From Actinophytocola sp044466355 (GTDB taxonomy: Bacteria > Actinomycetota > Actinomycetes > Mycobacteriales > Pseudonocardiaceae): a stretch of 64,000 bases of DNA. A program made the position numbers and the translations under genes. The stretch lies in NCBI RefSeq assembly GCF_044466355.1, contig NZ_JBITMQ010000009.1, forward strand, positions 124,001 through 188,000, given 5' to 3'. The first letter of the stretch is position 1. Each line of letters starts with the position of its first letter. Positions 1-7,300 of this stretch are shown piece by piece. Below the pieces are notes generated by a model. That model ran no database searches, was not told the origin of the DNA, and saw nothing but the letters and a program-made list of their open reading frames with translations.

Positions 1-139
1 ACACACGGTCGTACGCGTCGGTGAACGCCTTCAGCGCCTCCGGGATCGCGGAGGGCTCGATGTGCAGGGTCTGGGTGCCGGCGTACGTCGGAGTCGACAA
101 CGCCCGGCCACCACCACCGCCACCGTCTGCCACGAACAC
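1..139 (-). CDS. WXG100-like / ESX-associated protein, N-terminal part (runs off the left edge)
   Basis: Only about 46 N-terminal codons are inside the window. The reading begins with a Gly-rich stretch, then STPTYAGTQTLHIEPSAIPE and a helix-like segment ending FTDAYDRV. This resembles the N-termini of small helical ESX-associated proteins in Pseudonocardiaceae, but no W-x-G is visible yet. I chose GTG at 139 because GGAG lies 7 nt upstream; GTG at 133 is in frame but its spacing is poorer. It sits just downstream of a DUF3558 lipoprotein on the same strand, the pairing seen again at 33.3-34.3 kb. Family assignment is an inference from this fragment and its context. Confidence 0.55.
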   Translation of the reverse strand, partial: MFVADGGGGGGRALSTPTYAGTQTLHIEPSAIPEALKAFTDAYDRV

Positions 140-250
140 GGTTCGTCTCCCTCAGTCTGTGAGATTGCGACGACTGTAGCTCTGATGCATGACGCTGTGG
201 GGCGGTTCCCACAAGCAACCGATCACGGAGAAGAAGTTTTCACGCGGGAT

Positions 251-853
251 TCAGAGCTTGGCCAGCGCCGCGGCCGCGATCTGTGGCACCCGCTCACACA
301 ACGTGTCCTGCGGGGTCACCGGTTCGGATCCGGGTGAGCTCAGGCCGTAGTTGAGGTAGAGCATCTGGCCGTCGGCGACGTCGAGCATGCCGAAGCAGCT
401 GTCCGGGTTGGGCGGCTTCACCACGTAGAGGGGGAAGCCGCGCACGTCGGTCGCGCTGGTCTCCGCGCCGGAGCCCTCGGCGTACTCCTTCGCCCCCTGG
501 TCCACGACCGCGGTGACCGTGAGGCCGAGGTTGGCCGCGATGCCGTTGGCGAAGCAGTCCTTCGAACCGGGGAAGAAGGTGGAGTCCCCACCGGTCGGCG
601 GCCGGTTCCTGTCGAGCCCGAACGTGCCGAGCGGCAGCGCGGCGACCAGTTCGCACACGTCGACCCCGGCCATGTCGATCTCCCTCGGCCGTGCGGGGGC
701 TTCCGATGTCGTGGTCGTCGTTGTCGTCGTCGTTGTGGTTGTGGCGGTCGTGGTCGTGGTGGTCGCCGGTGCGTCACCGCCGGTGGGTGTACCGGCTTCG
801 CCGGTCGTGCAGCCTGCGAGCAAGAGTCCCGTCACGAGCAGCAACCTGCGCAT
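251..853 (-). CDS. DUF3558-type lipoprotein with poly-Thr linker
   Basis: 200 residues. The signal peptide MRRLLLVTGLLLAGC ends in a lipobox (LLAGC, Cys15), so the protein is predicted to be anchored to the outer face of the membrane. An almost pure Thr tract follows at about residues 30-49, encoded by ACC/ACG/ACA codons. The folded domain starts at PREIDMAGVDVC and contains DCFANG and a C-terminal LCERVPQ; the paired cysteines and the PR(E/D)I opening match the actinobacterial DUF3558 family, whose function is unknown but which often sits beside ESX genes. The lipoprotein at 33260-33886 opens in the same way (PRDISLDGLDPC), so the two are paralogues. It is divergent from the type VII-associated gene to its right. 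Confidence 0.75.
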   Translation of the reverse strand: MRRLLLVTGLLLAGCTTGEAGTPTGGDAPATTTTTTATTTTTTTTTTTTSEAPARPREIDMAGVDVCELVAALPLGTFGLDRNRPPTGGDSTFFPGSKDCFANGIAANLGLTVTAVVDQGAKEYAEGSGAETSATDVRGFPLYVVKPPNPDSCFGMLDVADGQMLYLNYGLSSPGSEPVTPQDTLCERVPQIAAAALAKL

Positions 854-883
854 GACCGCAACGTACCGACCTACGATGTGCCC

Positions 884-1432
884 ATGCCGGACACCCCGCC
901 GCCCGAGATCACGCCGCGGATGCGGACGAGCGCGATGGCCAACCCGAACACCTGGCTGTACGTGATCGACCCGGCCTTCGACGCGGACGCCGACATCCCG
1001 CCGTGGGGCGTGGTCGGCGCCTACCGGGTGGACGCGGACGGCGAGATCGGCCGGGCGTTCCGGCGCAACACGGAGTACCGGCCGTCACCGGCCGCTCTGG
1101 GGATGCCCGCCCCGTCGAGCGACCTGGAGCGGTTGCTGCAGTGGATCACGTCCGGGCACCGGGAGGAGGCGGAGCTGCCGGAGGCGGTGCTGCGGGCCCG
1201 GTTGCTGATCTACGCGTCGGGGCCGGACGACCGCGCGGTGACGGCGTTCCCGGACCGGACCGGCCGCGTGATGGTGCCCGCGTGCACGTCGGTGGCGCAT
1301 GTGCCGCCCGCCTGGCCGGGGTGGCGGGAGGTGTGGGGGCGGGACCTGGCCGCTCAGCTGGGCGACCATCCGCTGGTGATCAACCCGGTCGGGCCGATCA
1401 CCGCACTGCTCCCGGCCGCGGCACTCACCTGA
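884..1432 (+). CDS. Type VII secretion system-associated protein
   Basis: 182 residues, soluble, no signal peptide. The block WLYVIDPAFDADADIPPWG, then a GAYRVDADGEIGR segment and YRPSPAALGMP, matches the family annotated as type VII secretion system-associated protein in actinomycetes; its biochemical role is not established. ATG 884 is preferred over GTG 878: TACGAT at 872-877 looks like a -10 element exactly 6 nt before the ATG, which suggests a leaderless mRNA, and there is no Shine-Dalgarno. It is transcribed away from the DUF3558 lipoprotein across a gap of about 30 bp. The family name is from memory and could not be searched. Confidence 0.7.
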   Translation: MPDTPPPEITPRMRTSAMANPNTWLYVIDPAFDADADIPPWGVVGAYRVDADGEIGRAFRRNTEYRPSPAALGMPAPSSDLERLLQWITSGHREEAELPEAVLRARLLIYASGPDDRAVTAFPDRTGRVMVPACTSVAHVPPAWPGWREVWGRDLAAQLGDHPLVINPVGPITALLPAAALT

Positions 1433-1438
1433 GGGTTC

Positions 1439-1597
1439 GGCCTCCGGCCCCCGGTCGCCACGCTACGGCAGACCACCGACAGTCCCGCGCACGCGATCCC
1501 GGGTTGTCCACAGCGGACCCGGTTGTCCACAGCCGACCGCTCACCAGCCGTTTCCGACGGTGCCCTCCGGTAGCGTGGTGATCGGGGGCCGGCGGCC
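1439..1597. repeat. Composite intergenic element A: inverted PafBC-like promoter units around tandem DnaA boxes
   Basis: This fills the gap between two convergent genes. The left 44-bp unit (1439-1482) reads leftward, with CTGTCGGTG at 1482-1474, 8 nt, then TAGCGT at 1465-1460. The right unit (1554-1597) reads rightward, with CCGACGGTG, 8 nt, then TAGCGT at 1571-1576. The two units match at 35 of 44 positions and both end in GGGGGCCGG(A/C)GGCC. The core holds two DnaA boxes, TTGTCCACA at 1504-1512 and 1523-1531, 19 bp apart. TTGTCRGTG-N8-TANNNT is the published PafBC-dependent (RecA-NDp) promoter motif of mycobacteria; promoter activity here is inferred. Confidence 0.7.
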
Positions 1598-1605
1598 GCC
1601 CCGGC

Positions 1606-3693
1606 TCACGTCAACCACGGCTCGATGTCCTCGGGCGGTCCCGGTTTCGCGAACAGCCAGCCCTGCGCGGAGTCCGCGCCGATGTGCCGCAGCAGCTCCG
1701 CCTGCTCCCCGGTCTCGACCCCCTCCGCGATCACGTCCAGCTTCAACGTGTGTGCGAGCGACACCAGGGCCGTCACGATCCGGGCGTCCACCGACTCGAC
1801 CGAGCCCGCGCGCAGTCCCTCCACGAAGGACCCCGCGATCTTCAGCGCGTGCACGGGCAGGTGCCGCAGGTAGGCCAGGTTCGAGTACCCGGTCCCGAAG
1901 TCGTCGATGGCGATCCGCACATTCATGTCCACCAGCCGCCGCAGCGCGGACAGCGGCTCGCCGGTCGTGCCCATGATCGCGCTCTCCGTCAGCTCCAGCT
2001 GCAGCGACGACGGCGGGATGCCCACCCGCTCGATGATCGCCGCGATCGCCGGGACCAGGCCGGGTTCGGCCACCTGCCGGGCCGCGAGGTTCACGCTCAC
2101 GATCGGGGTGCGGCCGGTGCGGGCCCACGCCATCGTCTGCCTGCACGCCGTCTCCAGCACCCACAGGCCCAGCGGCACGATCAGGCCCGTCTCCTCCGCC
2201 AGCCCGATGAACCGGTCGGGGCCGAGCCTGCCGAACTCGGGGTGTGCCCACCGCACCAGCGCCTCGACGCCGAGCAGCGCGCCGTCCGCGAGCGACACGA
2301 TCGGCTGGTAGTCGACGTAGAACTCCTCGCGCTCCAGCGCCGCCGGCATCGCGTTCGACAGGGTGATCCGCGCGATCTCCCGCGCGTTGCGCTCCGGGTC
2401 GTAGGACGCCCACCGGTTCTTACCGTCGACCTTCGCCCAGTGCAGGGTCACGTCCGCGTCGCGCATCGTCTCGGCGGGCGAGGCGTCGTGCACGGACCGC
2501 TCGACCAGCCCGATGCTCGCCGACACCGTCAACCGGTGACCGCTCACGAGCACCGGCTTCGCGATCTCCGCGAGGATCCGTTCGGCCAGCTCCACCAGCT
2601 CGGCCATGCCGGTGGTGTGCTCGACCAGGACCACGAACTCGTCGCCGCCCATCCGGGCCACCAGCCTGCCGGGCGCGGACACCAGCCGGTCGAGCCGCTC
2701 ACCGACCTCGACGAGCAGCTGGTCGCCGACCACGTGCCCGAGCGTGTCGTTGATGGCCTTGAACCCGTCCAGGTCCAGGTAGCAGAGCCCGACCCGCTGC
2801 CCCGGCGACCCGCCGAACGCCGCGTGCAGCCGCTCGGTGAACAGCGCCCGGTTGCCCAGCCCGGTGAGGTGGTCGTGGTTGGCCTGGTGCCGCAGCTTCT
2901 CCGACAGCATGTGCCGCTCGGTGTTGTCCTCGACCATCCCGACGAGGTACTGCGGCGCGCCGTGCTGGTCCCGCACGAGCGACACGGTCACGTTCGTCCA
3001 CAGGGGAGAGCCGTCGCGTTTGCGGAAGCGGCGCTCGATCCGGTAGTAGTCGCGCTCGCCGGCGATCATCTCGTTGAAGTACCCGCGCAGCTCGGGCGGG
3101 TCGTCGGGGTGGAGGAAGTCGACGAGGTTCACGTCGCGCAGCTGCTCGGGCCCGTAGTCGAGCATCGCGGCCATCGCGCTGTTGACGTCGAGCAGGATGC
3201 CCCGGGTGTCCGTGATCCCGATGCCGATGGCGGCGGAGGTGAACATCGCGCGGAACCGCGCCTCGCTCGACCGGCGGGCGATCTCCGCGCCGTCCCGCGC
3301 CTCCAGCGCCGAGCGGCGCAGCGCCTCCTGCTCGCCGTAGATCCGCGACTGCGCGGCGCGGACGAAACCCGTGGTCACCGCGGCCTGGATGGCCGCGAGC
3401 CGCTCGACGTCCGCGCACTCGAGCCGCGTGCCGATCAGCCGCACCGTGCCCGCGATCGCCTCGGCCGCGATGAACCGCAGCCCCACGAGCTCCTCGCCGA
3501 CGCGCTCCACCGGCGCCGGGTCGAACGGCTCGGAGCACCTGGCCTCGACGAGGACGGCGGCCAGCGCGTCGAGCCGCGCCCCGAGTTCGGCACGCCCGGT
3601 CGCGACGTAGCCGGTGGTCGCCAGCACGTCGGCCCACGCGGCGGTGAACGCGGCGATGACGTCGCCGCGCCCTGTGCCTGTCGGGCCTGTCAC
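1606..3693 (-). CDS. PAS-GGDEF-EAL bifunctional c-di-GMP protein
   Basis: 695 residues, soluble. An N-terminal helical region (about 1-140) is followed by a PAS domain (about 145-260), a GGDEF domain with an intact GGDEF motif at 349-353, and an EAL domain with EAL at 477-479, NLAARQ at 535-540, DDFGTG at 597-602 and AEGVET near 656. Both halves retain their catalytic motifs, so it may both make and degrade c-di-GMP. The RxxD inhibitory site expected 5 residues before GGDEF is absent, and the usual KIDxSF near 618 reads KIAGSF. I start at GTG 3693 because GGAAGG lies 7 nt upstream; GTG at 3699 is only 1 nt from it. It is divergent from a lysozyme gene; its signal input is unknown. Confidence 0.9.
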   Translation of the reverse strand: MTGPTGTGRGDVIAAFTAAWADVLATTGYVATGRAELGARLDALAAVLVEARCSEPFDPAPVERVGEELVGLRFIAAEAIAGTVRLIGTRLECADVERLAAIQAAVTTGFVRAAQSRIYGEQEALRRSALEARDGAEIARRSSEARFRAMFTSAAIGIGITDTRGILLDVNSAMAAMLDYGPEQLRDVNLVDFLHPDDPPELRGYFNEMIAGERDYYRIERRFRKRDGSPLWTNVTVSLVRDQHGAPQYLVGMVEDNTERHMLSEKLRHQANHDHLTGLGNRALFTERLHAAFGGSPGQRVGLCYLDLDGFKAINDTLGHVVGDQLLVEVGERLDRLVSAPGRLVARMGGDEFVVLVEHTTGMAELVELAERILAEIAKPVLVSGHRLTVSASIGLVERSVHDASPAETMRDADVTLHWAKVDGKNRWASYDPERNAREIARITLSNAMPAALEREEFYVDYQPIVSLADGALLGVEALVRWAHPEFGRLGPDRFIGLAEETGLIVPLGLWVLETACRQTMAWARTGRTPIVSVNLAARQVAEPGLVPAIAAIIERVGIPPSSLQLELTESAIMGTTGEPLSALRRLVDMNVRIAIDDFGTGYSNLAYLRHLPVHALKIAGSFVEGLRAGSVESVDARIVTALVSLAHTLKLDVIAEGVETGEQAELLRHIGADSAQGWLFAKPGPPEDIEPWLT

Positions 3694-4002
3694 CGTCACA
3701 CCTTCCGGCGAAGTTCGCCCACGCACCCAGCTGCGTGGCACGGGCCAGGATACGACCGCCGACACCCTCCGTCCATGTCCATATCCGCACTGTTCGCACT
3801 GGTCACAGCGGTTGCGTCGGTGACGAGAACCATCGCGCAGCGTGATCGTCCGTGTCCACCCATACACCAAACGTTACCGAACTGGCCGTTACTAATTCAC
3901 CGGACGACGTGACAAAACGGTACCGAGCGACCACAATCTGTATCTTGGCAGCTCCGGCCCAGGTGTCTGCCATTCGCGAGGGCGATTCAGAAAGGGCATC
4001 CC
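3694..4002. promoter_or_regulatory. Divergent promoter region, c-di-GMP gene / GH25 lysozyme
   Basis: 309 bp between two genes transcribed away from each other. It is locally richer in A+T than its neighbours around 3860-3950 (for example CAATCTGTATCTTGG near 3935), as expected for promoters, but I cannot place a convincing -35/-10 pair with correct spacing. I looked for a c-di-AMP (ydaO) riboswitch, which precedes some actinobacterial wall hydrolases, and did not see its conserved blocks. Confidence 0.4.
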
Positions 4003-4869
4003 ATGAACATTGTGTGGCGTGGGAAACGACGCGGCATCCTGACAGCCGTCGTCGCGGCGACAACCACGGTGTTACTCGCGGGACTGGCGAGTCCCGCTCA
4101 GGCCGAGTCGGCAGCCACCCCTGCAGGCGACCGAGCGGCGATCGACGCGTACGTCAAGAAGTACGACCACCCGATGGGCTCCCAGATCCGCAAGCACGAG
4201 GGCACCGCGCAGATGCCGCGCAGTGTCAACCCGGCGGACATCGGCATCCAGGCATCCGTGCCGGGTATCGACGTCAGCGGCTGGCAGGGCAACGTCGACT
4301 GGAACTACTGGTGGAACCAGGGCAAGCGGTTCGTCTGGGCCAAGGCGACCGAGGGCACGACGTACACCAACCCGTACTTCGCCCAGCAGTACAACGGTTC
4401 CTACAACCGGGGCTTCATCCGTGGCGCGTACCACTTCGCGCTGCCGAACCGTTCGTCGGGCGCCACGCAGGCGCACTTCTTCTCCAACAACGGCGGCGGC
4501 TGGTCGGGTGACGGCAAGACGCTGCCCGGCGCGCTCGACATGGAGTACAACCCCTACGGCTCGACCTGCTACGGGCTGTCGAAGTCGCAGATGACCGCGT
4601 GGATCCGCGACTTCAGCAACACCTACAAGGCGCGGTGGAACAAGTACCCGGCGATCTACACGTCCACCAGCTGGTGGAACACGTGCGTCGGGTCGAGCTT
4701 CGGGTCCACCAACCCGCTGTGGGTCGCGCGGTACGCCTCCACCGTCGGCACCCTGCCGTACGGCTGGAGCTACTACACCGTGTGGCAGTACAGCTCCTCA
4801 CCGATCGACCAGAACACCTTCAACGGCGGCTACGACCGGCTCGTCGTGTTCGCGACGAACCACGACTGA
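4003..4869 (+). CDS. Secreted GH25 lysozyme (N-acetylmuramidase)
   Basis: 288 residues. An N-terminal basic stretch, a hydrophobic core and LAGLASPAQA-E form a Sec signal peptide of about 37 residues. The GH25 domain begins at PGIDVSGWQGNVDW and carries the active-site strand GALDMEYN with the Asp-x-Glu pair; WVARYAS and YTVWQYSS are late family motifs. GH25 enzymes cleave the MurNAc-GlcNAc bond of peptidoglycan, so this is a wall-remodelling or bacteriolytic enzyme acting outside the cell. ATG 4003 follows AAAGGG at 7 nt spacing. No wall-binding repeats are present. A strong terminator follows the stop codon. Confidence 0.93.
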   Translation: MNIVWRGKRRGILTAVVAATTTVLLAGLASPAQAESAATPAGDRAAIDAYVKKYDHPMGSQIRKHEGTAQMPRSVNPADIGIQASVPGIDVSGWQGNVDWNYWWNQGKRFVWAKATEGTTYTNPYFAQQYNGSYNRGFIRGAYHFALPNRSSGATQAHFFSNNGGGWSGDGKTLPGALDMEYNPYGSTCYGLSKSQMTAWIRDFSNTYKARWNKYPAIYTSTSWWNTCVGSSFGSTNPLWVARYASTVGTLPYGWSYYTVWQYSSSPIDQNTFNGGYDRLVVFATNHD

Positions 4870-4889
4870 CCGTCCACTCCGTCCCTTCC

Positions 4890-4933
4890 CGAAGGGGACC
4901 TTCGTCCACCACCTGGAACGAAGGTCCCCTTCG
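4890..4933 (+). terminator. Rho-independent-type terminator after the lysozyme gene
   Basis: A perfect 16-bp inverted repeat (left arm 4890-4905, right arm 4918-4933) encloses a 12-nt loop 20 nt after the stop codon, followed by GTGCCTTT. There is only a short T run, as is common in high-GC actinomycetes. Confidence 0.8.
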
Positions 4934-5029
4934 TGCCTTTAAGCTCCGCGTGACCGGCGCGTGAGTTGAGGGAACTCGGACCCCCGTGACCACGTCGGAC
5001 CCGGGGTAGAACGTGATCGGGGAGGGACA

Positions 5030-6076
5030 ATGACTTACCCACCGCAGGGACCGTACGGCCAGCAGCCGGATCCTTACGGACAGCAGCAGCCGCCGCAGTA
5101 CGGCGGCGGGTACCAGCAGCAACAGCCGCAGACCGGAGGGTTCGGCGCCTACGACCCCAACGCGCAGTACGGCGGTGGTTACGGAGGGCAGTACGGCGGT
5201 CAGTACGGGGGGCTCGGGGGCCCGCAGCCGCCGAAGAGCAAGGGCCCGATCATCGCGATCGTGGCGATCGTGGTGCTCCTGCTCGGCGGGCTCGGCATCA
5301 CCGGCTTCGTCGCACCGGGCTTCTTCCTGTCCGACGACAGCAAGAACGCGGGCGGCGGTGACGGCGGCGGGGGCGGTGGCGGCGAGCCGACGTCCGAGAA
5401 GAAGGACGACGGCGCCAAGGACTTCATCGACCAGCTGGTCGCGGCCGCCGACAAGCAGGACGCCGACGAGCTGAAGACGATGACGTGCTCCGGCGCGACG
5501 GAGACCGTGGACTCCGCGATCGACGCGATCGACAACATCGACGGCGCCGAGCTCGGTGACATCACCGAGGAGTCCGACGACGAGGTCCAGTTCATCGTCA
5601 CGATCTCCTACGAGGGCACGTCCGAGGACGACACGGTCACCATCAAGAAGGACGGTGACGACTGGTGCTGGCACGACATCGAGGCGGAGGGGTCGTCCGG
5701 CGGTGGCGCCTCGGAGGATCCCACCACGGAGGAAACCGCGACCGACCCGTCCGAGCCGACCAGCGGTGGCGGCGGTGGCGCGACCGGCGACACCGACGGC
5801 GAGAAGTTCGTGCAGACCTTCCTGGACAAGCTGAACGGCGGCGACGGTGCCGGCGCGGCGGCCATGTCGTGCTCCGACAGCACCAGCCAGGACAGCATCA
5901 CCGAGGCCGCGGCGCAGAAGGCGCAGCTGGAGATGGACCCGGCGGGCACCACCGCGGACTCCGGCTACGTCGGCGCCGACCTGAAGGGCACCCTCGGCGG
6001 CGCCGAGGCGTCGGGCCGCACCAGCGCGTTCCTCGAGGACGGCAAGTGGTGCATCTACACGTTCTTCGCCTCCTGA
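5030..6076 (+). CDS. Single-pass membrane protein with Pro/Gln/Gly/Tyr-rich cytoplasmic head
   Basis: 348 residues. Residues 1-70 are low-complexity PQGPYGQQ and GGQYGGQYGG-like repeats, followed by one transmembrane helix (about 74-98, IIAIVAIVVLLLGGLGITG), an acidic Gly-rich linker and two related extracellular domains. Each of these carries two cysteines (MTCSG...DDWCWHD and AMSCSD...GKWCIYTF), resembling DUF4878-type folds, separated by a Thr/Glu/Ser-rich linker. This layout is common among actinobacterial membrane proteins of unknown function. The ATG follows GGGAGGGACA. No enzymatic residues can be assigned. Confidence 0.8.
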   Translation: MTYPPQGPYGQQPDPYGQQQPPQYGGGYQQQQPQTGGFGAYDPNAQYGGGYGGQYGGQYGGLGGPQPPKSKGPIIAIVAIVVLLLGGLGITGFVAPGFFLSDDSKNAGGGDGGGGGGGEPTSEKKDDGAKDFIDQLVAAADKQDADELKTMTCSGATETVDSAIDAIDNIDGAELGDITEESDDEVQFIVTISYEGTSEDDTVTIKKDGDDWCWHDIEAEGSSGGGASEDPTTEETATDPSEPTSGGGGGATGDTDGEKFVQTFLDKLNGGDGAGAAAMSCSDSTSQDSITEAAAQKAQLEMDPAGTTADSGYVGADLKGTLGGAEASGRTSAFLEDGKWCIYTFFAS

Positions 6077-6093
6077 CCGACTGAACCGAACGG

Positions 6094-7149
6094 ATGCCGC
6101 CGGTGGCCGTCACACTCCTCATCATCGGAGCCGTGGCGATCACCGGCGGCATCGTCGTGTTCGCGGTGGCGTCCCGGCTCGTCGCGACCATGCTGGTGGC
6201 GTTCGGCGCACTGACCGCGGTCACCGGCTGGCTGCTGCCGGCGGCGTCCAGAGCGGACGCGCTGAAGACCGGCGGTCTCGCGGCGGGCGCGGTCGTGGCC
6301 CTGTACGCGCTGTGGCTCAACGACCGCAGACGCCGCGTCGACGAGGAACGGCAGCTCCTCGAACACGACCGCCAGGAACTGGAGAACGCCCGCGCGGCGC
6401 ACGAACGCGAACGCGCGGCCGACGACCGCTTCCTCCGCGCCGTGGAGATGCTCGGCCACGACACGGACCAGGTGCGCGTCGGCGCGCTGCACGCGCTGGC
6501 CGGCGTGGCCCGCGCACGGCCGTCGTACACACAGGACGTGCTGGACGTCATCTGTTCGTACCTGCGCCGCCCGTTCGAACACCCCGAGTACGTGGAGTCG
6601 CGCGGCGCCACCGCGACGCGCGACCTCGACGCGGCGGAGGCGGACCGCTGGCGGGTGGTTCGCCTTACGGCACAACGGTTGCTGGCCGACCTGCTGCCGA
6701 AGGTCGGCACCCCGGACGCCCCCGCGTACGACCTAGACCTGACCGGCGCGACGCTCGAGTACTGCGACCTGTCGTACCGGGTCATCGGCAAGCTCAGCGC
6801 GCGGTCGCTGAAGCTGTACCAGTCGAACTCGTTCCACCACTGCGAGCTCCGCGGCCCCGCGTGGTTCACGGCGACCCAGAGCTGGGGCAACCTCTGGTTG
6901 CACCACATGGAGTGCCACGACCTGGCGTGGTTCAAGGAGATCCACACACACGCACGGGTGAGCTACGAGGACACGCACTTCCACGGCCGGGTCGCGTTCG
7001 CCGACGCCCGGTTCGCGGGCAGCACGTCGTTCGAGAACGCGACGTTCGACGAGCCAGTGGAGTTCGCGCGCACGGAGTTCACCGGCCCGCTGACCCCACC
7101 ACCCGGCTGGGAGCAGACCCCGTCGGGCCGCCTCGTCAGAACACCCTGA
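6094..7149 (+). CDS. Membrane-anchored pentapeptide-repeat protein
   Basis: 351 residues. Two N-terminal transmembrane helices (about 4-28 and 32-52) and a third hydrophobic stretch near 57-75 precede a basic coiled-coil segment (NDRRRRVDEERQLLEHDRQELENARAAHERE). A helical domain follows (FLRAVEMLGHDTDQVRVGALHALAGV), then C-terminal pentapeptide-like repeats (LTGATLEYCDLSY, TSFENATFDEPVEF). Such proteins occur widely in actinomycetes; their role is unknown. The start lies 17 bp after the preceding stop with no clear Shine-Dalgarno, and GTG 6103 is an alternative. Confidence 0.75.
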   Translation: MPPVAVTLLIIGAVAITGGIVVFAVASRLVATMLVAFGALTAVTGWLLPAASRADALKTGGLAAGAVVALYALWLNDRRRRVDEERQLLEHDRQELENARAAHERERAADDRFLRAVEMLGHDTDQVRVGALHALAGVARARPSYTQDVLDVICSYLRRPFEHPEYVESRGATATRDLDAAEADRWRVVRLTAQRLLADLLPKVGTPDAPAYDLDLTGATLEYCDLSYRVIGKLSARSLKLYQSNSFHHCELRGPAWFTATQSWGNLWLHHMECHDLAWFKEIHTHARVSYEDTHFHGRVAFADARFAGSTSFENATFDEPVEFARTEFTGPLTPPPGWEQTPSGRLVRTP

Positions 7150-7179
7150 GTCGCCCGAACACAACGGGAGCCAGAACGG

Positions 7180-7300
7180 CCTCGTGGGTCTACGTCGACG
7201 CGCCGAGCGGGACCGGGGGTGGGTGGCCAGCTGGTTCCTGACCTGCCCCACCAACCGGCTCCCCGAGGTGGACAACTGCACCGCCGCCGGCTTCACCTAG
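7180..7300 (+). pseudogene. Possible 3' remnant of a Cys-containing secreted-protein gene
   Basis: One frame in the 147-bp gap before purL reads ...DRGWVASWFLTCPTNRLP, then EVDNCTAAGFT and a TAG stop at 7298-7300. The composition (W, C, N and paired Cys) looks more protein-like than a random high-GC frame, but there is no start codon or ribosome binding site of its own. It may be a decayed tail of a lost gene, or chance. Low confidence. Confidence 0.25.

Noticed and set aside
1433..1605. Small transposon, insertion sequence or tRNA in the convergent gaps
   Set aside because: No transposase frame, no tRNA cloverleaf and no target-site duplication could be seen; the inverted units are promoter-like motifs, so I reported them as composite repeats instead.
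1684..3912. Long open frame antisense to the GGDEF-EAL gene
   Set aside because: It is a Gln/Arg/His/Val-rich translation of the complementary strand of a high-GC gene, without domain signals; many similar frames run antisense to purL, rph and aldehyde dehydrogenase. The GGDEF-EAL frame has intact motifs and a ribosome binding site.
3694..4002. c-di-AMP (ydaO) riboswitch upstream of the lysozyme gene
   Set aside because: Looked for because wall-hydrolase genes in actinomycetes often have one; its conserved blocks were not recognisable.
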